A DNA stretch of 43,064 nt from Candidatus Limnocylindrales bacterium (GCA_025450915.1 JANWLH010000055.1:1-43064), one strand, 5' to 3'. Numbered from the stretch's first letter, positions 15,777 through 23,397 are shown. Program-made: numbers and translations. The notes: generated from the letters alone by a model not told the origin.

Positions 15777-16655
15777 GGGCCTGTAGGGTCTCGGCGCGGA
15801 TCGTGCATTCCCCCGCACGGAACCGGGGGCAGCAAACCGGGTCCCGAAACCCCGATCGCGGGCCCCATTCCCGCCGACGGGCGGTGGCTGGATGAGGAGA
15901 TGTCGATCTGATACGGATGGAGAGAGTGCTGAACCATCTGGAGGGCGACCTCAAGCTAGGACCTTGCGTACCGGTTTTTCGACGACTGGCCACGTTCAAC
16001 CCGTTGGGGCGCTCGATCTCGGGAGCCGTCACGCCTGGGACGACCAGCCTTGAGCTCGACGCTCCAGCGGAGCAGTCGCGACGCGGACGCTTCGGAGCTC
16101 GACCCGAGAACCGTCAGCGACCGCCGGAGCGTGACTCCTGGACGGTCGACGCGGCAGACCGCAGCGCATGCTGCTCAGCCGACCGAGACGGCACGGGCGA
16201 CCGACCGAGGCGTCAGCCGCCGAGGCTCCATGCTAGAGCGGAGGATTGGCGAGCAGCAAGGCCATCCGTGTACGAGATTGTGTACGGCGGAATCCCTCCT
16301 GGAGGGGAGCTTTCGTCAAATTGCGTGGAAATCCCTTCCGTACATCACCTCTCGTTAGGCAGCAGTCACGCGCCGTCAGGGACGGCCAGCTTCTGGTCGT
16401 CGTCCTCGAACCTGACTTCAGTGAACGGTCGGAGGTTGCCACCTGGCGCACCGATTAAGTCGAGGATTGCCCGTCCCCAGCCTCCCGGGCGCTTCTCATG
16501 TTCGTCTCAGGTTCGTCCGCGACCATGGACCCGTCCGGCCGACGGCCTCCACAGTTTGTCGGCTGGACGTGTCAACGCCCGGGACGGCTCCACTATCCCG
16601 GGCGTTTACTCAGCTTCCGCTAGACGAACCGGCAATTTAGGCGAGGGCCGACGAC
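15777..16655. other. Long intergenic region with decayed coding traces
   Basis: About 880 bases lack a supportable gene. The long plus frame 15917-16852 has no protein-like composition. A 70-codon plus frame ending at 16458 is a weak candidate only (AVRDGQLLVVVLEPDF). A strong stem-loop lies near the right end. The upstream signals of the replication-relaxation gene must be at the left end. Confidence 0.4.
16574..16606 (+). terminator. Stem-loop with perfect 11-bp stem
   Basis: AACGCCCGGGA and TCCCGGGCGTT form a perfect 11-bp stem around an 11-base loop, followed by TTACTC. The shape is terminator-like though the T tract is short. Two similar hairpins followed by GCGTT-type sequence occur at 19669 and 20184, each after a small gene. 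Confidence 0.55.
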
Positions 16656-17012
16656 ATGGACCCCGTTGTCCTGTGCGCACTCCAAGAACTCACGTCGGCC
16701 GTCAACCCCGAATACGGGCTCGTGCATCCAGCGGACACGACGAGAACGGTCTCGACATTCGAGGTCCTGAGGGCGTCTGGCTATCGCTGGGACCCCGCCG
16801 AGGTTCGACGTTGGGCAAAGCAGAGCACGAGGCTGCATCCGCGAACGCTTGACGCCCTGTGTGCGTATGCGCGAGGCGTCGCCGATGGTCGGCGGTATCA
16901 ACTCGGCCCGAGGACTGTCCGCGTCGGTCCTGGCGCACTCCGTCGATGGCGGCAGGACTACCCAACCTCGGCACGGGCCAGATCGTTGCTCACCGCGCCG
17001 CAGTCCCGTTGA
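16656..17012 (+). CDS. Hypothetical protein, 118 aa
   Basis: The frame has coding-like composition and a clear ATG. The product is rich in aromatic and basic residues in its second half (GYRWDPAEVRRWAKQSTRLH, then LDALCAYARGVADGRRYQLG, then ALRRWRQDY), suggesting a small helical nucleic-acid-binding protein, but no family is recognised. It follows a strong stem-loop by 50 bases. Its TGA overlaps a TTG that opens a small membrane ORF. Confidence 0.6.
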   Translation: MDPVVLCALQELTSAVNPEYGLVHPADTTRTVSTFEVLRASGYRWDPAEVRRWAKQSTRLHPRTLDALCAYARGVADGRRYQLGPRTVRVGPGALRRWRQDYPTSARARSLLTAPQSR

Positions 17013-17134
17013 CTACTAGACGGCAGAAGGGCGGTTCCGCGACGGACCGTCTCAAGACGAGCCTGCCGAGCCTCTTGCTCGTGTTAGCGATCGTGCTCGT
17101 GATCGCCTACCTGGCGCATTTGTCGTTGATCTGA
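17009..17134 (+). CDS. Small tail-anchored membrane protein (41 aa)
   Basis: Starting at TTG 17009, which overlaps the stop of the previous gene (TTGA), this frame encodes a basic hydrophilic start (TTRRQKGGSATDRLKTSLP) and then one C-terminal membrane helix (SLLLVLAIVLVIAYLAHLSL). The TTG start and overlap suggest translational coupling. It is too short for independent recognition. The helix and charge pattern make it more likely real than not. Confidence 0.5.
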   Translation: MTTRRQKGGSATDRLKTSLPSLLLVLAIVLVIAYLAHLSLI

Positions 17135-17176
17135 CCGGCAACAGGATGTTTCGATAACCGCCCGAGGTCACGGTAC

Positions 17177-18646
17177 GTGAGTCTGAGGTTCCGCCGCTCC
17201 CTGCACGCCCCGATCGTTCGCCTATCGCCCGTTCCTGGGATGGCCGCGAGCTCAATCGTCCTCGCCCTGCTCCTCATCGGCCTTCTCTTTACGGGTCGAG
17301 GGGGCGGCTACCACGGGTTGACGTTCACGACCCTGATGATCGTCGTGGTCGCGGGTCTCGCGATCGGGTGGGTGGTGCTCGATCGACTTGCGGCATTGGC
17401 CCTCGCACCCGAAGTGATTGCCATCGTCGCCACGACGGTCGCGATCGCCGGCTGGATCATCGCGGATCGCGCCTTCCACGGGGGCGAGCAGGCGGCGGGC
17501 TCCAGCCTCGCGCTGGGCGCTGCCTTGGGTGGCCTGATCCGGGGCGTGACCGACGATCGCCGCAGCATGGCCACGCTCGTCGCGCTCGCCGCCGCAAGTG
17601 CCTGGCTGGCGTATGACATCCCCAACCTCGCCTTTCAGCCGATCCGGGACTTCCACCTCTACCTTGAGGCCGGTACGAGCGTGCTCAGCGGGGCATCCCC
17701 GTACTTGACCCAGCCCCTCACCGTGGCCCCGGCGCTCGTCGAGCTGCCGTTCGTCTACCCGCCCCTCACGATCCCGCTGTTCGAGGTCCTCGCGAGCCTG
17801 CCCGGCCCGATCGCCGATGGCCTCTGGGAGATCAGCTCCGTGGTCGCGGTCATCGTGGGGCTGTGGCTGCTTGGCGTCCGCGGCCGATGGCTGGTCGTCC
17901 TGCTCGCCTGGCCACCGCTCGCCCTCGGGATCGCCGTCGGCAACGTTGCCTCCTTCACGTTCCTGCTGTACGCCGCCGGCTTTCGCTTCGGCGCCGCGCT
18001 CCTCCTGAGCGGCGTCTTCAAGGTCCAGTCGATGATTCCCACGCTCTGGCTGGTCCAACAACGGCGCTGGCGCGAGCTCGGTATCGGCTTGGCGATCGTG
18101 GTCGGGCTGGCAGTCCTCAGCCTGCCGATCGTCGGCGTCCACACGTGGTTCGCCTGGCCCACTGGGCTGCAGGCGTTCGCGGCGAGCCTCGTCAATCTCC
18201 CGAGCTTCACGGGTCCGGCGCTCGATCGCTGGCAGGGACCGATCGTGGCGCTGGCGATCACCGCTGGGCTCGTCGTCTTCGCCTGGGTCGGACGCGGCCG
18301 GAATAGCTTGGCGCGCTTCGGGCTCGCGTCGGTCGTCGGGTCGCCGACCCTCTATCTTCACGGGCTTTCGCCGCTCCTCGCGGGTGCCCTGGTTCTGGGG
18401 CCGGAGTTGCTGTGGTTCTTCCTCGGCCTGGGCACTCGGGGCGCGGTCCCGTTCGGGCTCAACTCGGCCTGGCTGGCCATCGGAATGGTCGGACTGACGT
18501 TGGTGATCGCCAGCCACGAGCTCCATCTGCCCGGTGACCTGACGCCCGCAAGGGCCGACCTGCACCCGCTGGGCCAGAGCCGTCAGGTGTGGCCGCCTGC
18601 CCGGATCGCGGCAGATGAAGGGGCTTCGGTCTCGTCCGACCGCTGA
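17177..18646 (+). CDS. Multi-pass membrane glycosyltransferase, GT87/DUF2029-like
   Basis: The 489-residue protein starts at GTG 17177 and has about ten to twelve hydrophobic segments. Near residue 155 the motif DFHLYLEAGTSVLSGASPYL fits the DFxxYxxAG...G..PY signature of GT87-type polyprenol-phosphate-mannose-dependent transferases. VYPPLTIPLFEVLASLPG, GNVASFTFLLYAAGF and the charged FKVQSMIPTLWLVQQRRWRE follow as in that family. It would transfer a sugar from a lipid carrier on the outer face of the membrane; the acceptor is unknown. It is monocistronic here, 42 bases after the small membrane gene. Confidence 0.75.
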   Translation: MSLRFRRSLHAPIVRLSPVPGMAASSIVLALLLIGLLFTGRGGGYHGLTFTTLMIVVVAGLAIGWVVLDRLAALALAPEVIAIVATTVAIAGWIIADRAFHGGEQAAGSSLALGAALGGLIRGVTDDRRSMATLVALAAASAWLAYDIPNLAFQPIRDFHLYLEAGTSVLSGASPYLTQPLTVAPALVELPFVYPPLTIPLFEVLASLPGPIADGLWEISSVVAVIVGLWLLGVRGRWLVVLLAWPPLALGIAVGNVASFTFLLYAAGFRFGAALLLSGVFKVQSMIPTLWLVQQRRWRELGIGLAIVVGLAVLSLPIVGVHTWFAWPTGLQAFAASLVNLPSFTGPALDRWQGPIVALAITAGLVVFAWVGRGRNSLARFGLASVVGSPTLYLHGLSPLLAGALVLGPELLWFFLGLGTRGAVPFGLNSAWLAIGMVGLTLVIASHELHLPGDLTPARADLHPLGQSRQVWPPARIAADEGASVSSDR

Positions 18647-18829
18647 TGACAGTCGATCTGGCAGGACGCCCGCAAAGGGCGAGCGGTGCGTTCCGGCGTT
18701 GGGACTGGATGACCGAACAGCGCCGCCGCCGCTAGACAAGACGATCTGCGCCCGGCGCTGATAGGGCATCGAGGATGCCCAGGTGCGGGCCAGCCGCGTC
18801 GCTCGCGGTTGCCGCGGTATCTCGCTGGC

Positions 18830-19268
18830 TCAGCGCCTGCGAGGGCTGTGCGGGGCACCCGCCGACAACTGCGCGAGTCGAGCGTCTCGCGCTGCGTTGG
18901 CGTCCCGTCCGCCAGCGATCTCGTCGCGACGGTCGGACACTCGATCCCGTTGGTCCGCGGAGCCATCGCGCTCGATTGCCGTCCGTTGGCGGGTGCGCCG
19001 GGTCACCTTGCGTGCGGCCGTCCGGGAGTCTCGGGCGGCGCGGGCGTCCTCGTAGGCAGACTCCGCCTCGGGGCTCAGGTGCTCGCGGTCCGCAGCCGCC
19101 TGGTCGCCATCGGCCGCAATCTGGTCCTGGTTCGAATAGGCCTAGGTCCGTGTTCGAAAGCGACTGGTCCGTCTCCGAGCGGCCCTGGTCCGCCGTGCTC
19201 GAGGCCTGGTCGGCGTTCGAGAGGAGCTGGTCCTCAGCCCGTAGTTCATCCATCGGAACGTTGCCCAC
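18830..19268 (-). pseudogene. Frameshifted DQ-repeat coiled-coil protein remnant
   Basis: From GTG 19268 or ATG 19253 the frame reads DQLLSNADQASSTADQGRSE then DQSLSNTDLGL and loses sense. Just downstream the neighbouring frame takes over with AYSNQDQIAADGDQAAADRE, continues with RD-rich heptads (RDEIAGGRDANAARDARLAQ) and stops at 18830. The two parts together are the DQxx(A/S)DxDQ...RDxxAxxRD coiled-coil module that often precedes GGDEF or PAS domains in high-GC bacteria. The switch occurs at the palindromic CCTAGGCCTA near 19135-19148. No output domain remains. I read this as a frameshifted fragment. Confidence 0.6.
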
Positions 19269-19325
19269 TATCGGACCGGGAGGTTGTCAACGATCGGCGA
19301 CAGACGACCTGTCAGGTCTCTGGCC

Positions 19326-19331
19326 TACCCT
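19326..19331 (+). promoter_or_regulatory. -10 element TACCCT of a leaderless gene
   Basis: TACCCT ends seven bases before the ATG of the 71-aa protein, leaving no room for a leader or Shine-Dalgarno. The same hexamer and spacing precede its paralogue at 20501. Confidence 0.5.
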
Positions 19332-19338
19332 TTCGGTT

Positions 19339-19554
19339 ATGGCCCGACGACCCGACGCCGAGCGTCTCTACCAGGCTCGCCGGGCCACCCTGACCGCGCG
19401 GCTCATCAACCAGGCCGGACTCAGCCCGGAGAGCGCCGAGATGTGGGTTATCGCCTGGGAGGACGAGGCCGAGCTCCGTGGCCGGAGCGGCTGGTCCGTG
19501 TCGTTCTGGGACGGGGCATGGGGATGGATCGAGAAACAGCGCGCGGCTAGCTGA
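19339..19554 (+). CDS. Small conserved protein, paralogue A (71 aa)
   Basis: Start ATG 19339 (MARRPDAERLYQARRATLTA). The protein is closely related to the one encoded at 20501: both begin M(A/S)RRPD, share LY-A-RA-L--RL, then SAE-WV-AWE-EA--RG, and end with W--AW-WI--Q. The conserved AWE-EA core and paired Trp residues suggest a compact helical fold, perhaps a small regulator or inhibitor, but the family is unknown to me. Upstream of both copies is TACCCT placed 6-7 bases before the ATG, consistent with leaderless transcription. A terminator-like hairpin follows. Confidence 0.7.
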   Translation: MARRPDAERLYQARRATLTARLINQAGLSPESAEMWVIAWEDEAELRGRSGWSVSFWDGAWGWIEKQRAAS

Positions 19555-19668
19555 TCTAGCCGTCCACCGCCGCAGACGGGCGCCTTGGCGTTCTCAATAC
19601 ACCTCTCTTGACGCGCCCGCCACACTCATCTTCTGCCCGCCTCCTGCTCGCGGCGGGCGCGCCACGAG

Positions 19669-19701
19669 ACGCCCGGAGTAGCCCCACCCTGCTCCGGGCG
19701 T
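19669..19701 (+). terminator. Terminator-like stem-loop
   Basis: ACGCCCGGAGTAG pairs with CTGCTCCGGGCGT (12 of 13) around a 7-base loop, followed by TCTC. It lies 115 bases after the 71-aa gene and 78 bases before the next small gene. A weaker GCCCGC/GCGGGC hairpin precedes it near 19635-19658. Confidence 0.6.
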
Positions 19702-19778
19702 TCTCATGATCCAAAAGCGCGATCTCTGCGAGACTCGGGGGCCCGTAACGCCGAGCCATTCGGGAGACCGAACAAACA

Positions 19779-19985
19779 ATGGACCCCTTCGACCCGGTCG
19801 TGACCCTGGAGTCACTGCACCGCGCCTGGCAGCAGGCCGAGCGGCGCTACCGGGAGCTCCCGCCGGGCTCGCCCGAGGCCGCCGAAGCCCTTGCCGGTGT
19901 CAACGCACTCTGGGCGGCGTACGAGGAGGCACTCGGCAAGGCGCCCCGCCACGGCGCCGTCCGACCGCCCGAGTCCGAGGGCTAG
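19779..19985 (+). CDS. Hypothetical small helical protein (68 aa)
   Basis: The ATG follows a GGGAGA-containing leader. The product (MDPFDPVVTLESLHRAWQQA, then AEALAGVNALWAAYEEALG) is an amphipathic, mostly helical polypeptide with an acidic tail. No family is recognised. It sits between two terminator-like hairpins, so it appears to be a one-gene transcription unit, like its neighbours in this stretch. Confidence 0.55.
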   Translation: MDPFDPVVTLESLHRAWQQAERRYRELPPGSPEAAEALAGVNALWAAYEEALGKAPRHGAVRPPESEG

Positions 19986-20183
19986 GCGCCGGGCCCCCGC
20001 AAGATCCTCGGCCGATTGAGCGGCGGCCGCCATAGGCCGGACCGGGATACGACTGCAATACCGATGGGCTCCGTGACAACCTCTACTGGCGGGTGAGCTC
20101 GGTACAGTCGTCTCCACCACCGGTCGGCCCGGGTCGTCACATTCCCAGTCGGCCGGAGGTCTATCTCCCGCATATCCCTTCAC

Positions 20184-20221
20184 CCGAGAGCCCGACGCCT
20201 GGGGGCGTCCAGGGCTCTCGG
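20184..20221 (+). terminator. Long GC-rich stem-loop
   Basis: CCGAGAGCCC pairs with GGGCTCTCGG and, inside it, GACGCC with GGCGTC (a two-base bulge between), with a TGGG loop and CGTGTTT downstream. It is the strongest hairpin in the window and would terminate transcription from the 68-aa gene 200 bases upstream. Confidence 0.65.
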
Positions 20222-20500
20222 CGTGTTTACTGCCGATGGCCCCGCAGACGAGGAGCGGACGCGAGGCCGGCTGAGTAGACGCAGTAACGCCGGCAACCTC
20301 GGGAGTGGAGGGTCCGAGGCGCCGGCGCTACCGCAAGGAGGAACCCGGACCGACCGGTTTGCGAGGAGCCGGTCCGGATGGCGCATATGATCGGTGGCTG
20401 AGTCGTTCCTTCCGATCACAAAAGACCAAGGCCCGTATCAGGCGCCTTGCACGTGGCCGCGCCGTCTGAGGTGACACGTGGACCGCGCTACCCTGCGGCC
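20222..20500. other. Non-coding stretch with nested inverted repeats
   Basis: No gene is seen between the terminator and the paralogue B gene. CGCCGGC-AA-CCTCGG pairs with CCGAGG-C-GCCGGCG (about 20293-20331), and CCGGACCG pairs with CGGTCCGG (about 20347-20379). Together they predict a multi-stem RNA or a compact mobile repeat. It does not match a riboswitch I can recognise. Confidence 0.5.
20489..20494 (+). promoter_or_regulatory. -10 element TACCCT of a leaderless gene
   Basis: TACCCT ends six bases before ATG 20501. It is identical in sequence and nearly identical in spacing to the element before paralogue A. TGACA/TGTCA-like sequence lies 11-12 bases further upstream in both. Confidence 0.5.
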
Positions 20501-20713
20501 ATGTCCCGCCGTCCTGATCCCCTGAAGCTGTACGCGGCCCATCGCGCCGGCCTCTTCCAGCGGCTCGTCCGTGAGGCGAGGATCGGCGAGGCGAGCGCGG
20601 AAGCGTGGATCGTCGCCTGGGAGTCAGAGGCCCGCCAGCGTGGCCTGGACAGGCGCACAGGCGATTGGTGGGCTCCTGCGTGGGATTGGATCGCGGCGCA
20701 GCCGCGGGACTAG
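20501..20713 (+). CDS. Small conserved protein, paralogue B (70 aa)
   Basis: Start ATG 20501 (MSRRPDPLKLYAAHRAGLFQ), not the track's TTG/GTG-type start at 20447. It is the second member of the family seen at 19339, sharing the N-terminal RRPD block, AEAWIVAWESEARQRG and a C-terminal W-AW-WI-Q segment. Divergence between the two is substantial, so the duplication is not recent or the copies arrived separately. Its stop overlaps the stop of the convergent DUF6941-like gene in a palindromic CTAG. Confidence 0.7.
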   Translation: MSRRPDPLKLYAAHRAGLFQRLVREARIGEASAEAWIVAWESEARQRGLDRRTGDWWAPAWDWIAAQPRD

Positions 20714-21232
20714 CCTTGCGACGAGGTCGCCTTCTTGGAGCGGGCCGCGCTGGCAGGCCGCTTCTTGGGCGGACTGCCCGGAGCGGCTCCCCACGGGACA
20801 TGCGACCCGGCGAGTTCGGCCAGAGCCTTCGCCCTGTCGGACATTGCTACGTTGAAGTTCATGCCGGGCTCCATTTCCTCGTCGTCCAGCATGACTACGA
20901 TGCGATGGACCGACTTGAGTCACGGCGGCACCGATATCAAGGGCGATCGGCATGACCGTGGTCGGGGTCGATCCGAAGTCGGGCTTCCGCGTTGAATTGA
21001 ACGCGACGCCGGTGCTCCCTAGATCATCGCCGTCCGGTCCTACGACGTTGAGCCTCAGAACTTGGAGCTTGTCCAGTTCGGCCTCATCGAGCTCGATGAG
21101 CAGCGCTGCCGAGAGTCGTGGGACGGCTGGAAAGGTTGAGGCGAGCACCACGTTGATACCGCCGTCGACAACGTTCAACAGACCGCCCGAAGCGGTCGCG
21201 AAGTCGGCGAGGAATGCCCCGATGACCCTCAC
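20710..21232 (-). pseudogene. DUF6941-like protein, apparently frameshifted
   Basis: From GTG 21232 the protein reads MRVIGAFLADFATASGGLLN, then ALLIELDEAEL and PTTVMPIALDIGAAV, matching the compact beta-rich DUF6941-type family of high-GC bacteria (about 120-160 residues). At 20915-20925 the frame degenerates, while the next frame continues with VHRIVVMLDDEEMEPGMNFN and a C-terminal Lys/Ser tail, stopping at 20710. The strand pattern of the second part is what should follow the first. Either a one-base indel broke the gene, or a separate 60-aa ORF starts at ATG 20892. The start overlaps the upstream stop (GTGA). Confidence 0.6.
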
Positions 21233-21573
21233 GCTGGGCCCGTGCGGACCGAGATGTGGGCCATGGTGGTGGTGGTCGCCAGTGTTCCGGCGTTGGCCGT
21301 CGCCCAGATCGTTTCGCGCTGCGGCAGCAGTCTCGCGACGATCGACTTGACAGCGAGCCCTAGAGAGAGCGGTTCCGGCTCGAATTGCTGGACAGTGAGG
21401 GCTGTCGCCGTCTCGGGCAGACGTGCCAGCACCTCAAGGCCCTCCATGACCTGGACGAATGCGCCTCCTGGCTCTCCCTTTAACAGAACAAGGTCGAGCG
21501 CATCGAGGGAATTGAACTCGTCCCGCACAAATGCAAGGGCCTCGTCCCCGGCTCCAGTCGCGCTTCCTGCCAC
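21229..21573 (-). CDS. Hypothetical protein, about 114 aa
   Basis: The start is uncertain (GTG 21573 or TTG 21579). The product (DEALAFVRDEFNSLDALDLV, then FEPEPLSLGLAVKSIVARLL) has coding-like composition and is translationally coupled to the DUF6941-like gene. The adjacent upstream frame reads AVWLLLDGHVEVARLVVTG without a start in this frame, so the true N-terminus may have been lost to a frameshift near 21560-21600. No family is recognised. Confidence 0.5.
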   Translation of the reverse strand: MAGSATGAGDEALAFVRDEFNSLDALDLVLLKGEPGGAFVQVMEGLEVLARLPETATALTVQQFEPEPLSLGLAVKSIVARLLPQRETIWATANAGTLATTTTMAHISVRTGPA

Positions 21574-21678
21574 GGCCAATCGAGACCAGTGACGACCAAC
21601 CTAGCGACTTCCACGTGGCCGTCCAATAGCAGCCATACCGCGTCGACTGGCGTTCCGGCCTCCTCACTTCGCCCAGGT

Positions 21679-21730
21679 GATGCAAGTCGCGTGCCCCACC
21701 ACCCCGCGACACTCGTTTCACCGGGTCGCC
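21679..21730. repeat. Dispersed hairpin repeat, copy 1
   Basis: It contains CCCCGCGACACTCGTTTCAC, 20 bases identical to copy 2, followed by CGGGTCG. It lies between the hypothetical gene at 21573 and the membrane-protein gene ending at 21751. Other copies are at 22184, 22886, 23433 and 23923. Confidence 0.7.
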
Positions 21731-21750
21731 TCTGAAGCCCGGGCTCGTTG

Positions 21751-22164
21751 CTAGCGATGACGGACGCGCCTATCTCGAGCCAGACCCGCCACCCAAGAAA
21801 CGGCGAGTACCACGATGCCGGCGAGCAGCACCTCGCTGGTATCCGCCGGACCGACCGCCCCGAGGAAGGCATAGAGCAACCCTGCCGCGATCACGAGCGC
21901 ATGTCCGCCCGTTCGATACCTTGTCCAGATCGTCTCCGTCGGAACGTCCCACGACTTCCACGTCCCGCGCGAAATCCAGCGCTGATAGACAAGCATCTGG
22001 CCCCCGCAGAAGAACACGATCATTGCAAGGCCGATGGGCGTCCGGCTCCCAGGAACACGATTGAGGAGCAGCGTCGCAGCGCCGGTAACGAACAGCACCT
22101 CGCCGAGGGCCGTCAGCCACGTCAACGGTGATCGCAGCGGGTTTGGGCGACTCGCGGCCTGCAT
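21751..22164 (-). CDS. Hypothetical four-helix membrane protein
   Basis: The start is set at ATG 22164 (MQAASRPNPLRSPLTWLTAL); GTG 22170 is possible. The 137-residue product has four hydrophobic segments (ALGEVLFVTGAATLLL, GLAMIVFFCGGQMLV, ALVIAAGLLYAFLGAV, VLLAGIVVLAVSWVAGLA) and a basic tail. No family is recognised. The gene is tightly bracketed by two copies of the dispersed hairpin repeat. TACTCT sits nine bases before the ATG, another hint of leaderless transcription. Confidence 0.65.
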   Translation of the reverse strand: MQAASRPNPLRSPLTWLTALGEVLFVTGAATLLLNRVPGSRTPIGLAMIVFFCGGQMLVYQRWISRGTWKSWDVPTETIWTRYRTGGHALVIAAGLLYAFLGAVGPADTSEVLLAGIVVLAVSWVAGLARDRRVRHR

Positions 22165-22183
22165 CGTCACCGCAGAGTACCCC

Positions 22184-22240
22184 TCGCCTGACCCGTGTCC
22201 CACCCCGCGACACTCGTTTCACTCGTTCGACGTGGTGACC
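22184..22240. repeat. Dispersed hairpin repeat, copy 2
   Basis: GTGTC and GACAC arms flank CCACCCCGC, followed by TCGTTTCACTCGTTCGACGT. The right half (GTTCGACGTGGTG) is shared with copy 3. It fills almost the whole space between two minus-strand membrane-protein genes. Confidence 0.75.
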
Positions 22241-22256
22241 GGGCAGGGCCGAGTCC

Positions 22257-22742
22257 CTACCCGGAAATCCTCGCCGGCCCGATGACCGAAGCCGCCGAGT
22301 ACCAGACCAGCGACACAGCGATCTGCGCCGCACATGTGACCCAGAAGCCCCGTGGCGCTCGCCAGACCCAGATCGCCCAGAGGCCGGCCTCGATGAGCAG
22401 GCCCACAACAGCCCCGAGGATGCGTGGTCCATCGCCGACGAACCCTGACGCCTGGGCGGCCGGGAACGCGAGCCCGGTTAGGCTTTCGAACGCGAGAATG
22501 ATCAAGATCGCCCCGGACAGAAACATCCCGACGACTGTGCCTTTCAACGATTGAAGCTGGCGCCGCATCAGCTCCAGTCGCGGCTCCGGGCGAGCCGTCG
22601 CCTCAATCCGAAGAAGGTCGAGGGTCTGCCCCGGCGACATCGGGATGAAGGCCGCAAGGAGGTCGCTTAGGCTCGTTGGACCCTCGATGCAGCGATCTGC
22701 TCGAGAAATTGCGACCCGATACCTGGCGCTCCAGGCCAGCAT
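22257..22742 (-). CDS. Hypothetical two- to three-helix membrane protein
   Basis: The 161-residue product starts at ATG 22742. A soluble N-terminal part of about 70 residues includes the charged RIEATARPEPRLELMRRQLQ. Three hydrophobic helices follow (VVGMFLSGAILIILAF, ILGAVVGLLIEAGLWAIWVW, VTCAAQIAVSLVWYSAASV). No family is recognised. A TATTGT hexamer four bases before the ATG could be a -10 of a near-leaderless message. The gene lies between repeat copies 2 and 3. Confidence 0.65.
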   Translation of the reverse strand: MLAWSARYRVAISRADRCIEGPTSLSDLLAAFIPMSPGQTLDLLRIEATARPEPRLELMRRQLQSLKGTVVGMFLSGAILIILAFESLTGLAFPAAQASGFVGDGPRILGAVVGLLIEAGLWAIWVWRAPRGFWVTCAAQIAVSLVWYSAASVIGPARISG

Positions 22743-22885
22743 CAGGACAATAAGGGACCCCCAGCAAGGGGTAGCCCAAAGTCAACGGATCCATCACTAG
22801 GCGCCTCGCATCCCCGGCATTCTGCGCCCCGCCGACACCGCCTAACGAGATAGCACAGGTCGACCCAAGCTTTACTCGTCACCAG

Positions 22886-22940
22886 GTGCCTGACTCGCGT
22901 CACCGGGCGACAGTCGTTTCACAGGTTCGACGTGGTGGCC
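22886..22940. repeat. Dispersed hairpin repeat, copy 3
   Basis: GCCTGACTCGCGTCACCGGG begins the element, with GTCACC/GGCGAC arms. CAGTCGTTTCACAGGTTCGA and CGTGGTGGCC follow. It lies between the minus-strand genes ending at 22963 and starting at 22742. Confidence 0.75.
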
Positions 22941-22962
22941 CCTACCCAGGGACGGCGGCAAT

Positions 22963-23385
22963 CTATCGGTGCGGCGGGTCAAACCCGCGGGACTGGATCC
23001 ACTCCTCAAACGTTCGCTCCTGCTCGGCGACCGTAGTGACCTGCGCTCTTTCCGCGCGGTCGAAGGTCTCAACACGTTCGTCGTCCGTCGGCCCCCGGCC
23101 CGGAGTAAGCACGTAGGCGATCAGGCCCGCCCCCGTTGACCGTGACATACCGGATGGCCAAACGTCACGGCGAGCGCCTTGGCAGAGGACAAACGCACCG
23201 TCCTGCTCGAGGACCCGTCGGATCGCCAGGAGGCATTCGAAGTAGTCGCGATCGTCTGCCGACAGCGTGCGTCCGTCTTCGAGTCGAAGGTCTAAGTGGC
23301 AGCGCCCGCCCTCCGCCCTAAGCGTCACTGTGGACGAGAGGGTCTCAGCAGCCCAAGCGACTTCCAGTTGCTTCGGTTCACTCAC
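22963..23385 (-). CDS. Conserved hypothetical protein (140 aa)
   Basis: The start is GTG 23385, six bases after a TATGCT -10-like hexamer, so the message is probably leaderless. The protein begins MSEPKQLEVAWAAETLSSTV and contains CQGARRDVWPSGMSRSTGAG near residue 72, a motif I associate with a widespread uncharacterised bacterial family in which a Cys and the GARRDV-PSGMSR block are conserved. It ends with TFEEWIQSRGFDPPHR. It appears soluble. No function is known to me. The gene lies between repeat copies 3 and 4. Confidence 0.75.
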   Translation of the reverse strand: MSEPKQLEVAWAAETLSSTVTLRAEGGRCHLDLRLEDGRTLSADDRDYFECLLAIRRVLEQDGAFVLCQGARRDVWPSGMSRSTGAGLIAYVLTPGRGPTDDERVETFDRAERAQVTTVAEQERTFEEWIQSRGFDPPHR

Positions 23386-23391
23386 CGCAGC

Positions 23392-23397
23392 AGCATA
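23392..23397 (-). promoter_or_regulatory. -10 element TATGCT of a leaderless gene
   Basis: On the minus strand TATGCT is followed by six bases and then GTG 23385, the same geometry as at 19339, 20501 and 23530. Confidence 0.45.

Noticed and set aside
15917-16852. Plus-strand 311-aa ORF in the long intergenic region
   Set aside because: Protein-like segments are absent; it runs through the 11-bp stem-loop and into the better-supported gene at 16656.
17252-18769. Minus-strand 505-aa ORF opposite the GT87-like gene
   Set aside because: Highly charged shadow of a multi-pass membrane protein.
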